NCBI RefSeq assembly: GCF_000698555.1 | Contig: NZ_JFHE01000002.1 | Location: forward strand, 124,001-188,000 | Reading direction: 5' to 3' | Length of the DNA: 64,000 nt | DNA from: Caballeronia grimmiae | GTDB taxonomy: Bacteria > Pseudomonadota > Gammaproteobacteria > Burkholderiales > Burkholderiaceae | In this document: piece by piece, positions 52,382 to 62,058 of the stretch | Position numbering within the stretch: the first letter of the stretch is position 1 | Layout of the letters: the number at the start of each line of letters is the position of its first letter | Position numbers and translations under genes: made by a program | Notes under the pieces: model-generated | Told to the model about the DNA's origin: nothing | Databases searched by the model: none | What the model saw: only the letters and a program-made list of their open reading frames with translations

Positions 52382-53683
52382 ATGGCCCGCATCATCGGCG
52401 GCATTGCCGCCTCGCATACGCCCACTATCGGTTTCGCGTTCGACAAGAACAAACGCGACGATCCCGTCTGGGCGCCGATCTTCAAGAACTTTGCGCCGCT
52501 CGCGGACTGGATCGAAGCGAATCGCCCCGACGTCATCGTGACCATCTACAACGATCACGTCACGTCGTTCTTCTTCGATCACTACTCGGCGTTTTCACTC
52601 GGCGTCGGTCCCGAGTGGCGCGTAGCCGACGAAGGCGGCGGCGCGCGCGATCTTCCGCCGATCAAAGGGCATCCCGCGCTCGCCGCGCACATCGGCAACT
52701 CACTGATGACCGACGAGTTCGACATGTCGTTCTTCCAGAACAAGCCGCTCGATCACGGCTGTTTCTCGCCGCTATCGATGCTGTGCCCGCACAAGCCCGA
52801 GTGGCCCGTCAGGATCGTGCCGCTGCAAATGGGCGTGCTGCAACTGCCGGTGCCGAGCGCGCGACGCTTCTACAAGCTCGGAAAGGCGCTGCGCCGCGCG
52901 ATCGAAAGCTATCCGGAGGACATCAAGGTCGCCATTCTCGCGACGGGCGGTCTTTCGCATCAGGTGCACGGCGAGCGCGCCGGTTTCAACAATATTGAGT
53001 GGGACGCGCGTTTTCTCGATCTCTTCGAGCGCGATCCCGAGCAACTCGCGGACATGACGCTGGCCGAATATGCGGCGCTCGGCGGCTACGAAGGCGCGGA
53101 AGTGGTCATGTGGCTGACGATGCGCGGTGCGTTGCCGTCGAATGTCGTGTGCAAGCATCGCAGCTACTACCTTCCTTCGATGGCCGGCATTGCGACCGCC
53201 ATCTACGAAGGCGAGGACAGCGAGACGAAGCCCGCGATCATCGAGCGGCATCGCCAGCGCATGGCGGAACAACTGACCGATGTCGAGAAGCTCGACGGCA
53301 CGTATCCGTTCAGCATCGAGACGGCGGTGCGTGCGTACCGCATCAACGACTATCTGCATCGCATGATCGAGCCTGCGCATCGCGAAGCGTTTAAGCAGGA
53401 TCCCGAAGCAAGTTTCGAGACGGCGGGCCTGAGCGACGAAGAGCGCGACATGATCCGCCGCCGCGACTGGCGCGCGATGCTGCATTACGGCGTGATCTTC
53501 TTCATGCTCGAAAAGCTCGGCGCGGTGACGGGCGTATCGAACCTGCACATCTACGCTGCAATGCGCGGCGAATCGCTCGAAGAATTCCAGCGGACCCGCA
53601 ACGCACCCGGCGCGCTGTATTCGGTCGCGGGCAAAAGCGCGGACAAGCTCGACTGGGACACGGCGGAGAAGGGCAAGGAATAA
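52382..53683 (+). CDS. galA: Gallate dioxygenase (single-chain LigB-LigA type)
   Basis: The 433-residue protein starts at the ATG at 52382 after ACGGAG. It is an extradiol dioxygenase of the LigB superfamily with a C-terminal LigA-like domain fused on, as in gallate dioxygenases GalA and DesB (about 420 residues). Iron ligands fall at the expected numbers: His12 in ASHTPTIG and His59 in IYNDHVTSFFFD; GGLSHQVHG holds the catalytic His. It opens the gallate ring at the 4,5 bond to 4-oxalomesaconate. Protocatechuate as substrate is less likely because no LigC dehydrogenase or LigI hydrolase is here. Confidence 0.85.
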   Translation: MARIIGGIAASHTPTIGFAFDKNKRDDPVWAPIFKNFAPLADWIEANRPDVIVTIYNDHVTSFFFDHYSAFSLGVGPEWRVADEGGGARDLPPIKGHPALAAHIGNSLMTDEFDMSFFQNKPLDHGCFSPLSMLCPHKPEWPVRIVPLQMGVLQLPVPSARRFYKLGKALRRAIESYPEDIKVAILATGGLSHQVHGERAGFNNIEWDARFLDLFERDPEQLADMTLAEYAALGGYEGAEVVMWLTMRGALPSNVVCKHRSYYLPSMAGIATAIYEGEDSETKPAIIERHRQRMAEQLTDVEKLDGTYPFSIETAVRAYRINDYLHRMIEPAHREAFKQDPEASFETAGLSDEERDMIRRRDWRAMLHYGVIFFMLEKLGAVTGVSNLHIYAAMRGESLEEFQRTRNAPGALYSVAGKSADKLDWDTAEKGKE

Positions 53684-53710
53684 ATAACACCTACAGGGAC
53701 GGAGACACAC

Positions 53711-55060
53711 ATGACTAGCGGTAGAACCATCGACATCAAGAGCTTCATCGACGAGCGGCCGATTTCCGCCTACCAGTGGCTGCTGGTGGCGCTGTGCTTT
53801 CTCGTCGTCACCGCGGACGGCATGGATGTGGCCATCATGGGCTTCGTCGCGCCGTCGATCATCGCGGACTGGCATATCTCGCGGCCCGCGTTCGGCCTCG
53901 TGATGAGCGCGGCGCCTATCGGTCTCGTGATCGGCGCGCTGACGGCGGGGCCGGCATCGGACCGGATTGGCCGCAAGGGCGTGTTGATCGCATCGGTATT
54001 CCTCTTCGGCGTGTTCACCATCGCCACCGCGTTCACCACATCGCCTACGAGCATGGCGATACTGCGCGTGCTGACCGGCATCGGGCTCGGCGCGGCCATG
54101 CCGAACACGACGACGCTGCTCTCCGAATACGCGCCGCAACGCAAGCGCGCGCTGCTCATCACGGTCATGTTCACGGGCTTCAACCTCGGCTCCGCGTTGA
54201 TCGGCTTCGTCGCGGGATGGCTGATTCCGGTGCATGGCTGGCGCTCGGTGCTGATCTTCGGCGGCGCCTTGCCGCTCGCGCTGATCCCGCTGCAAATCTG
54301 GCTGTTGCCCGAGTCCGCCCGGCTGCTTGCGGTGCGCGGCGCGACCCAGGAGCGAATCGGGAAGGTGCTCGGCCGTGTATGCGGCGCACGCTTCAACGGC
54401 GACGAGACCTTCGTCTCGAACGAGCCGCCGCTGCCGACGAAGAAGCCTATCGGCGTGCTGTTCTCGCACGGCTATGGCGTGCTGACCGCCGCGTTGTGGA
54501 TCACCTATTTCATGGGCCTGCTCGTGATCTATCTGCTGACCGGCTGGCTGCCGACGCTGATGAAGGACGCGGGCCTGACGGTGACGGCAGCGGCCAACAT
54601 CACGGCGATGTTCCAGATTGGCGGCACCATCGGCGCGATCATCGTCGGCTGGATCATGGACCGCGTGCGGCCCGCGCCGGTCATCAGCGCGGCGTATCTC
54701 GGCGGAGCGGTGTGCGTGCTGGGGCTGGCGTGGATCGGCGCGTTGTCGTCGTCGCTCGCGGTGCTCGTATTCGCCGCTGGATTCTGCATGAGCGGCGCGC
54801 AGACGGGACTCAACGCTTTTGCGCCAAGTCGCTATCCGACGGTCGCGCGTGCAACCGGGGTGAGCTGGATGCTCGGCATGGGCCGCTTCGGCAGCATCTT
54901 CGGCTCGGCCTTCGGTGGCGCGCTGCTCGGTCTCGGCTGGCAGTTCGGCGCAATTCTCGCGATGCTCGCGGTTCCCGCGACGCTCGCCGCGATCGCCATT
55001 CTTGTTGCGCAACGGGGCCGCGCGGAAGAACCCGCGCCCCAAACGACCGCTGCACATTAG
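53711..55060 (+). CDS. Aromatic acid:H+ symporter (AAHS family MFS transporter)
   Basis: The 449-residue twelve-helix protein has the AAHS helix-1 motif in TADGMDVAIMGFVAPSI and loop 2-3 signature GPASDRIGRKGVLIASV. It continues with TGIGLGAAMPNTTTLLSEYA, the helix 4 region of PcaK/GalT-like carriers. GGAG lies before the ATG. It is placed between the gallate dioxygenase (27 bp) and hydratase (12 bp) genes, so gallate is the expected substrate. Confidence 0.88.
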   Translation: MTSGRTIDIKSFIDERPISAYQWLLVALCFLVVTADGMDVAIMGFVAPSIIADWHISRPAFGLVMSAAPIGLVIGALTAGPASDRIGRKGVLIASVFLFGVFTIATAFTTSPTSMAILRVLTGIGLGAAMPNTTTLLSEYAPQRKRALLITVMFTGFNLGSALIGFVAGWLIPVHGWRSVLIFGGALPLALIPLQIWLLPESARLLAVRGATQERIGKVLGRVCGARFNGDETFVSNEPPLPTKKPIGVLFSHGYGVLTAALWITYFMGLLVIYLLTGWLPTLMKDAGLTVTAAANITAMFQIGGTIGAIIVGWIMDRVRPAPVISAAYLGGAVCVLGLAWIGALSSSLAVLVFAAGFCMSGAQTGLNAFAPSRYPTVARATGVSWMLGMGRFGSIFGSAFGGALLGLGWQFGAILAMLAVPATLAAIAILVAQRGRAEEPAPQTTAAH

Positions 55061-55072
55061 TACGGAGTCAGG

Positions 55073-56098
55073 ATGATCATCGACATACACGGCCACTACA
55101 CGACCGCGCCCAAGGCGCTGGAGGCGTGGCGCAACCGGCAGATCGCCGGCATCAAGAACCCTTCGGAGATGCCGCGCGTATCGGAACTGAGTATCAGCGA
55201 CGACGAACTGCGCGAGACCATCGAAAGCAATCAGTTGCGGCTGATGCGCGAGCGCGGCCTCGATCTGACCATCTTCAGCCCGCGCGCGAGCTTCATGGCG
55301 CATCACATCGGCGATTTCGACGTGTCGAGCACGTGGGCCGCGATCTGCAACGAGCTGTGCTACCGCGTGAGCCAGTTGTTTCCCGACCACTTCGTTCCGG
55401 CGGCGATGCTGCCGCAAAGCCCGGGCGTCGACGTGTCCACGTGCATTCCCGAACTCGTGAAGTGCGTGGAGCAATACGGCAATGTCGCGATCAACCTGAA
55501 CCCGGACCCGTCGGGCGGGCACTGGACGAGCCCGCCGCTTTCGGACCGCTATTGGTACCGGATCTACGAGAAGATGGTCGAGTACGACATCCCCGCGATG
55601 GTCCACGTCAGCACCAGTTGCAACGCTTGCTTTCATACGACGGGCGCGCATTACCTGAATGCCGACACCACCGCGTTCATGCAGTGTCTGACGTCGGACC
55701 TGTTCCGCGATTTTCCGACGCTGCGCTTCGTGATTCCGCACGGCGGCGGCGCGGTCCCGTATCACTGGGGACGTTTTCGCGGCCTCGCGCAAGAGTTGAA
55801 AAAGCCCCTGCTGAAGGATCATTTGCTCAATAACGTGTTCTTCGATACGTGTGTCTATCATCAGCCGGGCATCGATCTGCTCACGCGCGTGATCCCCGTC
55901 GACAACATCCTGTTTGCAAGCGAGATGATCGGAGCGGTGCGCGGCATCGATCCTGAAACGGGCCACTATTTCGACGATACCAGGCGCTATATCGAAGCTG
56001 CATCGATGCGGCCCGAAGCACGCCACAAGATTTACGAAGGCAACGCGCGCCGTGTGTATCCGCGGCTCGATGCGGCGCTCAAGGCAAAGGGACGATGA
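55073..56098 (+). CDS. ligJ: 4-oxalomesaconate hydratase (LigJ, amidohydrolase family)
   Basis: The 341-residue protein is an amidohydrolase-fold enzyme: [20 protein letters not shown] with the HxH metal motif, [40 protein letters not shown] and [16 protein letters not shown]. This matches LigJ, which adds water to the 4-oxalomesaconate tautomer to give 4-carboxy-4-hydroxy-2-oxoadipate. GalB of Pseudomonas putida does the same step with an unrelated fold. The stop overlaps the aldolase start by 4 bp. Confidence 0.9.
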   Translation: MIIDIHGHYTTAPKALEAWRNRQIAGIKNPSEMPRVSELSISDDELRETIESNQLRLMRERGLDLTIFSPRASFMAHHIGDFDVSSTWAAICNELCYRVSQLFPDHFVPAAMLPQSPGVDVSTCIPELVKCVEQYGNVAINLNPDPSGGHWTSPPLSDRYWYRIYEKMVEYDIPAMVHVSTSCNACFHTTGAHYLNADTTAFMQCLTSDLFRDFPTLRFVIPHGGGAVPYHWGRFRGLAQELKKPLLKDHLLNNVFFDTCVYHQPGIDLLTRVIPVDNILFASEMIGAVRGIDPETGHYFDDTRRYIEAASMRPEARHKIYEGNARRVYPRLDAALKAKGR

Positions 56099-56784
56099 AC
56101 ATGTACGAACTCGGAGTGGTGTATCGCAACATCAGTCGCGCCGATGGCGACGCGGCAACGAAGCTCGGCACGCTCGGCTCGGCGACGGTACACGAAGCGA
56201 TGGGCCGCGTCGGCCTGATGAAGACGTACATGCGGCCCATCTATACGGGCGCGCAGGCCAGCGGCACAGCGGTGACGGTCCTGCTGCAACCGGGCGACAA
56301 CTGGATGCTGCACGTTGCCGCTGAACAGATTCAGCTGGGCGATATCGTCGTGGCCGCGTGCACGACCGACAGCACCGATGGTTTCTTCGGCGACCTGCTC
56401 GCGACGAGCTTCAAGGCGCGCGGCGCGAGGGCGCTGATCATCGACGGCGGCGTGCGCGATGTGCGCGTGCTCACGGAGATGGACTTCCCAGTGTGGAGCC
56501 GGGCGATCTCTTCCAAGGGCACGGTGAAAGCCACGCTCGGCTCGGTCAATATTCCGGTGGTCTGCGCGGGTGCGCTCGTCACGCCCGGCGATGTCATCGT
56601 CGCGGACGATGACGGCGTCGTCGTGGTGCCGTCCGCATCTGCGCACAACGTGCTGCAAAAAGCCGTGGCGCGCGAGGCGCTCGAGGAGGAGAAGCGCGCG
56701 AAGCTCGCGAGCGGCGTGCTCGGCCTCGACATGTACAGCATGCGTGAGCCGCTGGAACGCGCGGGCCTGCGTTACATCGACTGA
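56095..56784 (+). CDS. ligK: 4-carboxy-4-hydroxy-2-oxoadipate aldolase (LigK/GalC, RraA-like fold)
   Basis: The 229-residue protein has the RraA-like fold used by class II CHA aldolases: [20 protein letters not shown] at the start, [40 protein letters not shown] (metal Asp and substrate Arg) and [20 protein letters not shown]. It splits CHA to pyruvate and oxaloacetate, ending the pathway. Overlap with the hydratase stop implies co-translation. Confidence 0.9.
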   Translation: MNMYELGVVYRNISRADGDAATKLGTLGSATVHEAMGRVGLMKTYMRPIYTGAQASGTAVTVLLQPGDNWMLHVAAEQIQLGDIVVAACTTDSTDGFFGDLLATSFKARGARALIIDGGVRDVRVLTEMDFPVWSRAISSKGTVKATLGSVNIPVVCAGALVTPGDVIVADDDGVVVVPSASAHNVLQKAVAREALEEEKRAKLASGVLGLDMYSMREPLERAGLRYID

Positions 56785-56798
56785 CGCAGGCGCGTGCG

Positions 56799-57500
56799 AT
56801 GAACGAGACACAGACGCCCATCACGGTCATATCGTCGATGGCCACACGCCAGATCCTCAACGATCTCGCCGATTCGTACACGCGCAGCTTCGGACAGCCT
56901 GTCACGGTCGAATCGGTCGGTGGCGTGGAAGCAGCGCGTCGTGTGGAGGAGGGAGAGGCGTTCGATATGGTCGTGCTCGCGGCCAATGCGATCAGCCGTC
57001 TCGTCGCAGCGGGACGCGTCGATGCAGCGAGCCGTGTCGGCATCGCGCGATCAGGCATTGCAGTGGCTGTTGCGGCGGGGGCGGCGCGTCCGTGGATCGA
57101 TAGCGAAGCCGCCGTGCGCAACGCGGTGCTACGCGCACGCAGCATCGGCTATTCGACCGGCCCCAGCGGCGCGCATCTGATGCGGCTCTTCGAACGATGG
57201 GGCATTGCAGAGGCGATTCAACCGCGTATCGTGCAGGCGCCGCCGGGTGTCGGCGTCGGTGCGTTGATCGCGCGTGGCGACGTCGAACTGGGCTTCCAGC
57301 AAACGAGCGAACTGATCGGCGTCGATGGCGTCGACGTGATCGGCTCACTGCCCGATGCGATCCAGGCGATGACGGTCTTCGAAGGCGCGTTATGCGAAAA
57401 CGCGCGAGCCGGGGAGGCCGCGCGTTCGTTGCTCGAGTTCATGCGCCATGCCGATGCGGATACCGCGAAGCATCGTTACGGCATGGAAGCGGTCCGCTAG
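56799..57500 (+). CDS. Leaderless ModA-like solute-binding-fold protein of the gallate operon
   Basis: The 233-residue protein resembles molybdate/tungstate-type periplasmic binding proteins: ITVISSMATRQILNDLADSY, EAARRVEEGEAFDMVVLAAN, SIGYSTGPSGAHLMRLFERW and GVGVGALIARGDVELGFQQT are typical type II binding-protein segments. It has no signal peptide: Met is followed directly by the first strand. So it should stay in the cytoplasm, where a transport role is unlikely. It lies 14 bp after ligK. The pathway needs an isomerase for 4-oxalomesaconate (LigU or GalD), and no such gene is here; this protein is a candidate for that step or for an effector sensor. This is inference. Confidence 0.75.
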   Translation: MNETQTPITVISSMATRQILNDLADSYTRSFGQPVTVESVGGVEAARRVEEGEAFDMVVLAANAISRLVAAGRVDAASRVGIARSGIAVAVAAGAARPWIDSEAAVRNAVLRARSIGYSTGPSGAHLMRLFERWGIAEAIQPRIVQAPPGVGVGALIARGDVELGFQQTSELIGVDGVDVIGSLPDAIQAMTVFEGALCENARAGEAARSLLEFMRHADADTAKHRYGMEAVR

Positions 57501-57504
57501 AGAG

Positions 57505-59043
57505 TCAGGCTTCCTGCAACCTGAACGTCTCCACTGCCGTGCGCAACGCCGCCGCCTGATCTTCCAGCGATTGCGCCGCCGCCGCCGCTTCTTCCACCAG
57601 CGCGGCGTTCTGCTGCGTGACTTCATCCATCTGCGTGACGGCGCGCGCAACCTGGTCGATGCCGCTGCTCTGTTCTTCCGATGCCGCCGCGATCTCGCCC
57701 ATGATGTCCGTCACACGCTGCACCGCGCCGCTGATTTCGGTCATCGTGCGGCCCGCTTCATCGACGAGCGCGCTGCCCGACTGAACGCGTTCCACCGATG
57801 TATCGATCAGTTCCTTGATTTCCTTCGCCGCCGCCGATGAGCGTTGCGCAAGCGAACGCACTTCGCCCGCGACGACTGCGAAGCCGCGTCCTTCCTCGCC
57901 GGCACGCGCCGCTTCGACCGCTGCATTCAGCGCAAGAATGTTGGTCTGAAACGCGATGCCTTCGATGATCGTGATGATGTCCGCGATCTTCGCCGAGCTT
58001 TGGTTGATCTCGCCCATCGTCGTCACCACTTGCGACACGACATTGCTGCCCTTGCCCGCAATCTCCGATGCGTTCGCCGCGAGCGCGCTTGCCTGCCGCG
58101 CGTTGTCGGCGTTCTGCTTCACGGTGCCCGTCAGCTGGTCCATGCTCGACGCCGTTTGCTGCAGCGCCGATGCCTGTTCTTCGGTACGCGATGACAGATC
58201 GATGTTGCCCGCCGCGATCTGCTTCGTCGCCGATGCAATCGATTCGCTTCCCGAACGAACTGAACGAACGGTTTCGATGAGGCTCGACTGCATCGTCGAA
58301 AGGCCACGCAGCAGTTGGCCCATTTCGTCATTCGAGGTCACGTTCACATGGCGGCGCAGGTCGCCCGATGCGATCGCGGTGAACTGCGTGAGCGCGGCAT
58401 CGAGCGGACGTGCGATCCGTCGACGGAGCGAGACCCACGAATAGATGGCCGCTGCGACGCCGATCAACATTGCAGCGATGCTCGCGATGCGGAACGTGTC
58501 GTACTGCGCCTGTCCCGCAGCGAAGGCGCTCTGCGCCTGTTCGAATTGCAGCTTGCGCAGGGTAGCGCCCGTCTTCGCCAGTTCGTTGAACCCGGCCTGC
58601 ATGGCGCTCGCATCCGCGACGATCTTTGCCTGATCCTTCGCGCGGACGTCGGCGTATCCCTGATCGAGAAGCTTGTACATATTGTTGCGCTGAGCGTTGA
58701 ACTGGTCAGCGAGCGCTTTCTCATCCGGTTCCTGCGGCACCGCGGCGTAGCTCGTCCAGGCCTCGTCGGAGGTCTTACGCATCAGCGAGCCGCGTGCAAT
58801 GGCCTCTTCCGCTGCGCTCGTGCCGACGTTAAGCGCGGCGCGGTCGAAGCACAGACGCTCGCGCGCCACGAACATTTCCGCGTTGCCCAACGAAACCGCG
58901 CCCGGCATCTGATTGGTGAAGAGTTCGTGCGTGAGCGCATTGGAGCGCGTCATACCGATCAGCCCGACCATACCGATCGCAATCAGAAGCGCGCTCAGCA
59001 GCGACATGGCCAACGCCAGCCGGCCCTTGATAGTCGAAAACAT
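57505..59043 (-). CDS. Methyl-accepting chemotaxis protein, four-helix-bundle sensor type
   Basis: I start at the ATG at 59043 with GGGGAAG upstream, giving 512 residues. TM1 (about 8-30), a periplasmic helical domain of about 160 residues, TM2 (about 190-213), HAMP, and a cytoplasmic signalling domain with [20 protein letters not shown] and [20 protein letters not shown]. The first periplasmic residues [20 protein letters not shown] fit the Tar-like four-helix bundle. There is no C-terminal NWETF tether for CheR. It is convergent with the gallate operon (4 bp between stops), so a receptor for aromatic acids is possible but unproven. Confidence 0.88.
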   Translation of the reverse strand: MFSTIKGRLALAMSLLSALLIAIGMVGLIGMTRSNALTHELFTNQMPGAVSLGNAEMFVARERLCFDRAALNVGTSAAEEAIARGSLMRKTSDEAWTSYAAVPQEPDEKALADQFNAQRNNMYKLLDQGYADVRAKDQAKIVADASAMQAGFNELAKTGATLRKLQFEQAQSAFAAGQAQYDTFRIASIAAMLIGVAAAIYSWVSLRRRIARPLDAALTQFTAIASGDLRRHVNVTSNDEMGQLLRGLSTMQSSLIETVRSVRSGSESIASATKQIAAGNIDLSSRTEEQASALQQTASSMDQLTGTVKQNADNARQASALAANASEIAGKGSNVVSQVVTTMGEINQSSAKIADIITIIEGIAFQTNILALNAAVEAARAGEEGRGFAVVAGEVRSLAQRSSAAAKEIKELIDTSVERVQSGSALVDEAGRTMTEISGAVQRVTDIMGEIAAASEEQSSGIDQVARAVTQMDEVTQQNAALVEEAAAAAQSLEDQAAALRTAVETFRLQEA

Positions 59044-59202
59044 GTCTTCCCCACAGTGGCTGCATCGCGTCGTTCCCGCGCCGGCTGCGATGCTGCGCCG
59101 GGCGTGGGCCGAGAAAATCCATCGGATTCCATAGATAACGACGACTGCGCCACGCTCTTTAGTCGAGGAAAACACTTATTTCAGGAAGCGCACGATCGAT
59201 CG

Positions 59203-59964
59203 TCATGTTGCGTATTCGTCGTGGCGCTTCCACCAGTTGCCCGTTTCATTGCGGCCCTTCGGCGCGCGATCGAGCCATTGATACATGCCCCAAAGCGCAT
59301 CGAGGCCGCGCGCATAAGCGGAGTACGTTTGATAAATAACGTCGTCTTCGAACGCGAACGCGCTCATGCCGGGACGGTCCCGCGTGAAACTCGGTGCATC
59401 GGTGCCGCAGTCGGCGGCGAATGCCTTGACGGGCTCGGGCGCGTCCTTCATGTCCATCGCGTGTTCGCCGCGTGCGTAGTTGTATGCGATATCGCCGGTG
59501 CGCTGCTGCGCTTCCGTGAACGATACGTTGAAGTCGTAATTGAACTCGCCGCCATGCGCGGATGCCCACGGGAACGTCCATTCCATGCGCCGCTTATAGG
59601 CCGCAAGTTTGTCGATCGGCGCACGCGATACCGCCCACAGCGCGACATCGTGATGCGCGAGGTGAATCGCGAAGCCATCGAAGCTATCCGCGATCGACGA
59701 GCACGACGGGCATCCCGCGCTCCAGTCGGGCCCGAACATAAAGTGATACACGAGCAGCTGCGAACGGCCGCCGAAGAGATCGGCGAGCGTCGCATCGCCT
59801 GCTTCGGTGTCGAAGCGATATCGCTTGTCGACACGAACCCACGGCAAGCGTTGCCGTTGCTGCGCGAGTTCATCGCTTCGCCGCGTGAGTTCCTTCTCCG
59901 CCTTCAGCAGATCGAGCCGCGCTGCAAGCCAGTCGTCGCGTGTTCCGGTAGTGTGCGTCGTCAC
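59203..59964 (-). CDS. DUF899 (thioredoxin-like) family protein
   Basis: The start is a GTG at 59964 with an almost perfect AAGGAGG 8 nt upstream; the frame is open further but not conserved. The 253-residue protein has LLKAEKELTRRSDELAQQRQ, LPWVRVDKRYRFDTEAGDAT, YHFMFGPDWSAGCPSCSSIA with a CxxC, and DVIYQTYSAYARGLDALWGM, all marks of DUF899. The fold is thioredoxin-like but the biochemical role is unknown. It is divergent from the HTH gene 105 bp away. Confidence 0.85.
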   Translation of the reverse strand: MTTHTTGTRDDWLAARLDLLKAEKELTRRSDELAQQRQRLPWVRVDKRYRFDTEAGDATLADLFGGRSQLLVYHFMFGPDWSAGCPSCSSIADSFDGFAIHLAHHDVALWAVSRAPIDKLAAYKRRMEWTFPWASAHGGEFNYDFNVSFTEAQQRTGDIAYNYARGEHAMDMKDAPEPVKAFAADCGTDAPSFTRDRPGMSAFAFEDDVIYQTYSAYARGLDALWGMYQWLDRAPKGRNETGNWWKRHDEYAT

Positions 59965-60069
59965 GTTTCCCGCCTCCTTGTGCGCCGGTTGAAAGATCGT
60001 CGCGATGCATGGTGTTAGATTACTGCGGGGCATCCGGAGCGGGGGAGTGACAAGCGTGGCGCGATTTGC

Positions 60070-61290
60070 ATGGACTCGTTGATTACCGCGGCGGCGCGCG
60101 CGCTCGCGGCGGGTGATCCGCTCGGCGCGCTGAATCGCGTCGCGTGGCGCAGCGATGCGCCTGCGCTCGCGCTGCGCGGCATCGCGATGGCGCAGCTCGG
60201 CGACTTCGCCCGCGCGAAGACGCTCGTCAAAAGCGCGGCGCGTGCGTTCGGCGCGAAGGAAGCGGTCGCGCGTGCGCGATGCATCGTTGCGGAAGCGGAG
60301 ATCGCGCTCGCATCGCGCGAGCTTGCGTGGCCCGCGAAGGCGCTGGATCATGCGCGCGAGACCCTCGACGCGCACGGCGACCACCTCAACGCGGCCCATG
60401 CACGCACGCTCGAAGTGCGGCGCGCGTTGCTCATCGGACGCATCGATGAAGCGGAACGCATGCTCGGCGCGATCGATTCAGCGACGCTGCCGCCCGCATC
60501 ACTCGCGGCGCATGAACTGATGGCAGCGGGCATCGCGATGCGCCGTGTGCGGACGAAAGCCGCGCGCATCGCGCTTGCCCGTGCGAGCGATGCCGCATGC
60601 GCTGCCGGCATTCCCGCGCTCATCGCGGAAGTCGAAGCCGCGCGGCACAGCCTCGACGCGCCCGCCGCGCGCATCATCGAGCAGGGTACGGCACGGCTTC
60701 TCTCGCTCGATGAAGTCGAAACGTTGTTCGCCTCCAATGCGCTCGTGATCGATGCCTGCCGCAACGTCGTTCGCGATGCTCATACGCTCGTCTCGCTGGC
60801 GAGGCGTCCCGTGCTCTTCATGCTGGCGCGCATGCTCGCGGAAGCATGGCCTTGCGATACGCCGCGCGATGCGCTCATCGCTCGCGCCTTTCGCATCCGG
60901 CGTGCGGACGAGACACATCGTGCGCGGCTGCGCGTCGAGATGGGCCGTCTGCGCGCGATGTTGCGCCCGCTCGCCGATGTGCACGCCACACGCGATGGCT
61001 ACACGCTCGCGCCACGGCATGCACATACGGTTGCGGTGCTAGCGCGCCCGGTCGATGACGAGCACGCATCGCTCCTGGCCTGTCTCGCCGATGGTCAGTC
61101 GTGGTCCAGCTCCGCGCTTGCGCTCGCGCTCAACGCAAGCCAGCGCACGGTGCAGCGCGCGCTCGACGGACTGGCGTCGGCGGGGAAGGTGCAATCGTTC
61201 GGGCGCGGACGCGCGCGCCGCTGGATGACGCCGCCGATGCCGGGATTCGCGACGGCCTTGTTACTCCCCGCCGATCTCGCGAGCGGCTAG
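60070..61290 (+). CDS. Helix-turn-helix transcriptional regulator with TPR-like N-terminus
   Basis: The 406-residue protein is rich in alanine and has helical repeats in the first 200 residues (LRGIAMAQLGDFARAKTLVK, SRELAWPAKALDHARETLDA), like TPR motifs. A middle winged-helix-like part RLRVEMGRLRAMLRPLADVH and a C-terminal HTH SSSALALALNASQRTVQRAL with GRGRARRW follow. It likely controls the divergent DUF899 gene and the co-directional propeller gene 45 bp downstream. The signal is unknown. Confidence 0.7.
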   Translation: MDSLITAAARALAAGDPLGALNRVAWRSDAPALALRGIAMAQLGDFARAKTLVKSAARAFGAKEAVARARCIVAEAEIALASRELAWPAKALDHARETLDAHGDHLNAAHARTLEVRRALLIGRIDEAERMLGAIDSATLPPASLAAHELMAAGIAMRRVRTKAARIALARASDAACAAGIPALIAEVEAARHSLDAPAARIIEQGTARLLSLDEVETLFASNALVIDACRNVVRDAHTLVSLARRPVLFMLARMLAEAWPCDTPRDALIARAFRIRRADETHRARLRVEMGRLRAMLRPLADVHATRDGYTLAPRHAHTVAVLARPVDDEHASLLACLADGQSWSSSALALALNASQRTVQRALDGLASAGKVQSFGRGRARRWMTPPMPGFATALLLPADLASG

Positions 61291-61335
61291 GATCGACTCA
61301 TGCATCGACCCGATGCAACGAGCGAGGACAGACAC

Positions 61336-61971
61336 ATGAAACATGCGAAGGCAGAAATCATTCGTGAATATGGGCCTTTTCCGGATGTCGAGGCGGTGCA
61401 CGGCCTGACCTACGACGGACACGCGGTGTGGTTCGCCGCCGGCGACACGCTCAACGCGCTCGATCCGGAAAGCGGCGAACTGCAACGCAAGATCGACGTG
61501 CCGGCGCATGCGGGCACCGCGTTCGACGGCGAGCATCTGTACCAGATCGCGGAGGACCGCATCCAGAAGATCGATCCACGCACGGGCCGCGTGATCGCGA
61601 CGATTCCGGCGCCCGGTGGCGGAGCGGACTCGGGTCTCGCGTGGGGCGAGGGCGCGCTGTGGGTCGGGCAGTATCGCGAGCGCCGCATTCATCAGATCGA
61701 CCCTGAAAGCGGCGAAATATTGCGCACGATCGAATCGAACCGCTTCGTCACGGGCGTCTCGTGGGTGGACGGCGAACTCTGGCACGCGACGTGGGAAGGC
61801 GACGAGAGCGAACTGAGGCGCATCGACACGCAAACCGGCGACGTCATCGAGCGGCTCGAGATGCCGGAGGGCGTCGCCGTATCGGGACTCGAATCGGATG
61901 GTGCGGACCGGTTCTTTTGCGGCGGTGGCCGCACAGGCAAGGTTCGGGCGGTGCGCAAGCCGAAGGCATGA
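61336..61971 (+). CDS. Cytosolic beta-propeller protein, glutaminyl-cyclotransferase/YncE-like
   Basis: The 211-residue protein starts at the ATG at 61336 after GAGGAC. It has repeated propeller blades: YDGHAVWFAAGDTLNALDPE, FDGEHLYQIAEDRIQKIDPR, WGEGALWVGQYRERRIHQID, WVDGELWHATWEGDESELRR. No signal peptide is visible. The blades resemble glutamine cyclotransferase-type propellers, but the length is short for a complete enzyme, so the activity is not assigned. Confidence 0.7.
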   Translation: MKHAKAEIIREYGPFPDVEAVHGLTYDGHAVWFAAGDTLNALDPESGELQRKIDVPAHAGTAFDGEHLYQIAEDRIQKIDPRTGRVIATIPAPGGGADSGLAWGEGALWVGQYRERRIHQIDPESGEILRTIESNRFVTGVSWVDGELWHATWEGDESELRRIDTQTGDVIERLEMPEGVAVSGLESDGADRFFCGGGRTGKVRAVRKPKA

Positions 61972-62058
61972 GCACGCTCTCCCACTCAAGACTTTCCGAT
62001 TTGCGCCGTTAAGGAGCCAAGTGCATCACGTACGGTCACGTCGGAAAGGAACAAAGCG

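Noticed and set aside
52772-56026. Open frame of 1084 codons on the minus strand opposite the gallate operon
   Set aside because: Its translation is Arg/His/Asp-rich without any domain, as expected for the antisense of GC-rich genes with biased third positions; the plus-strand genes have clear motifs.
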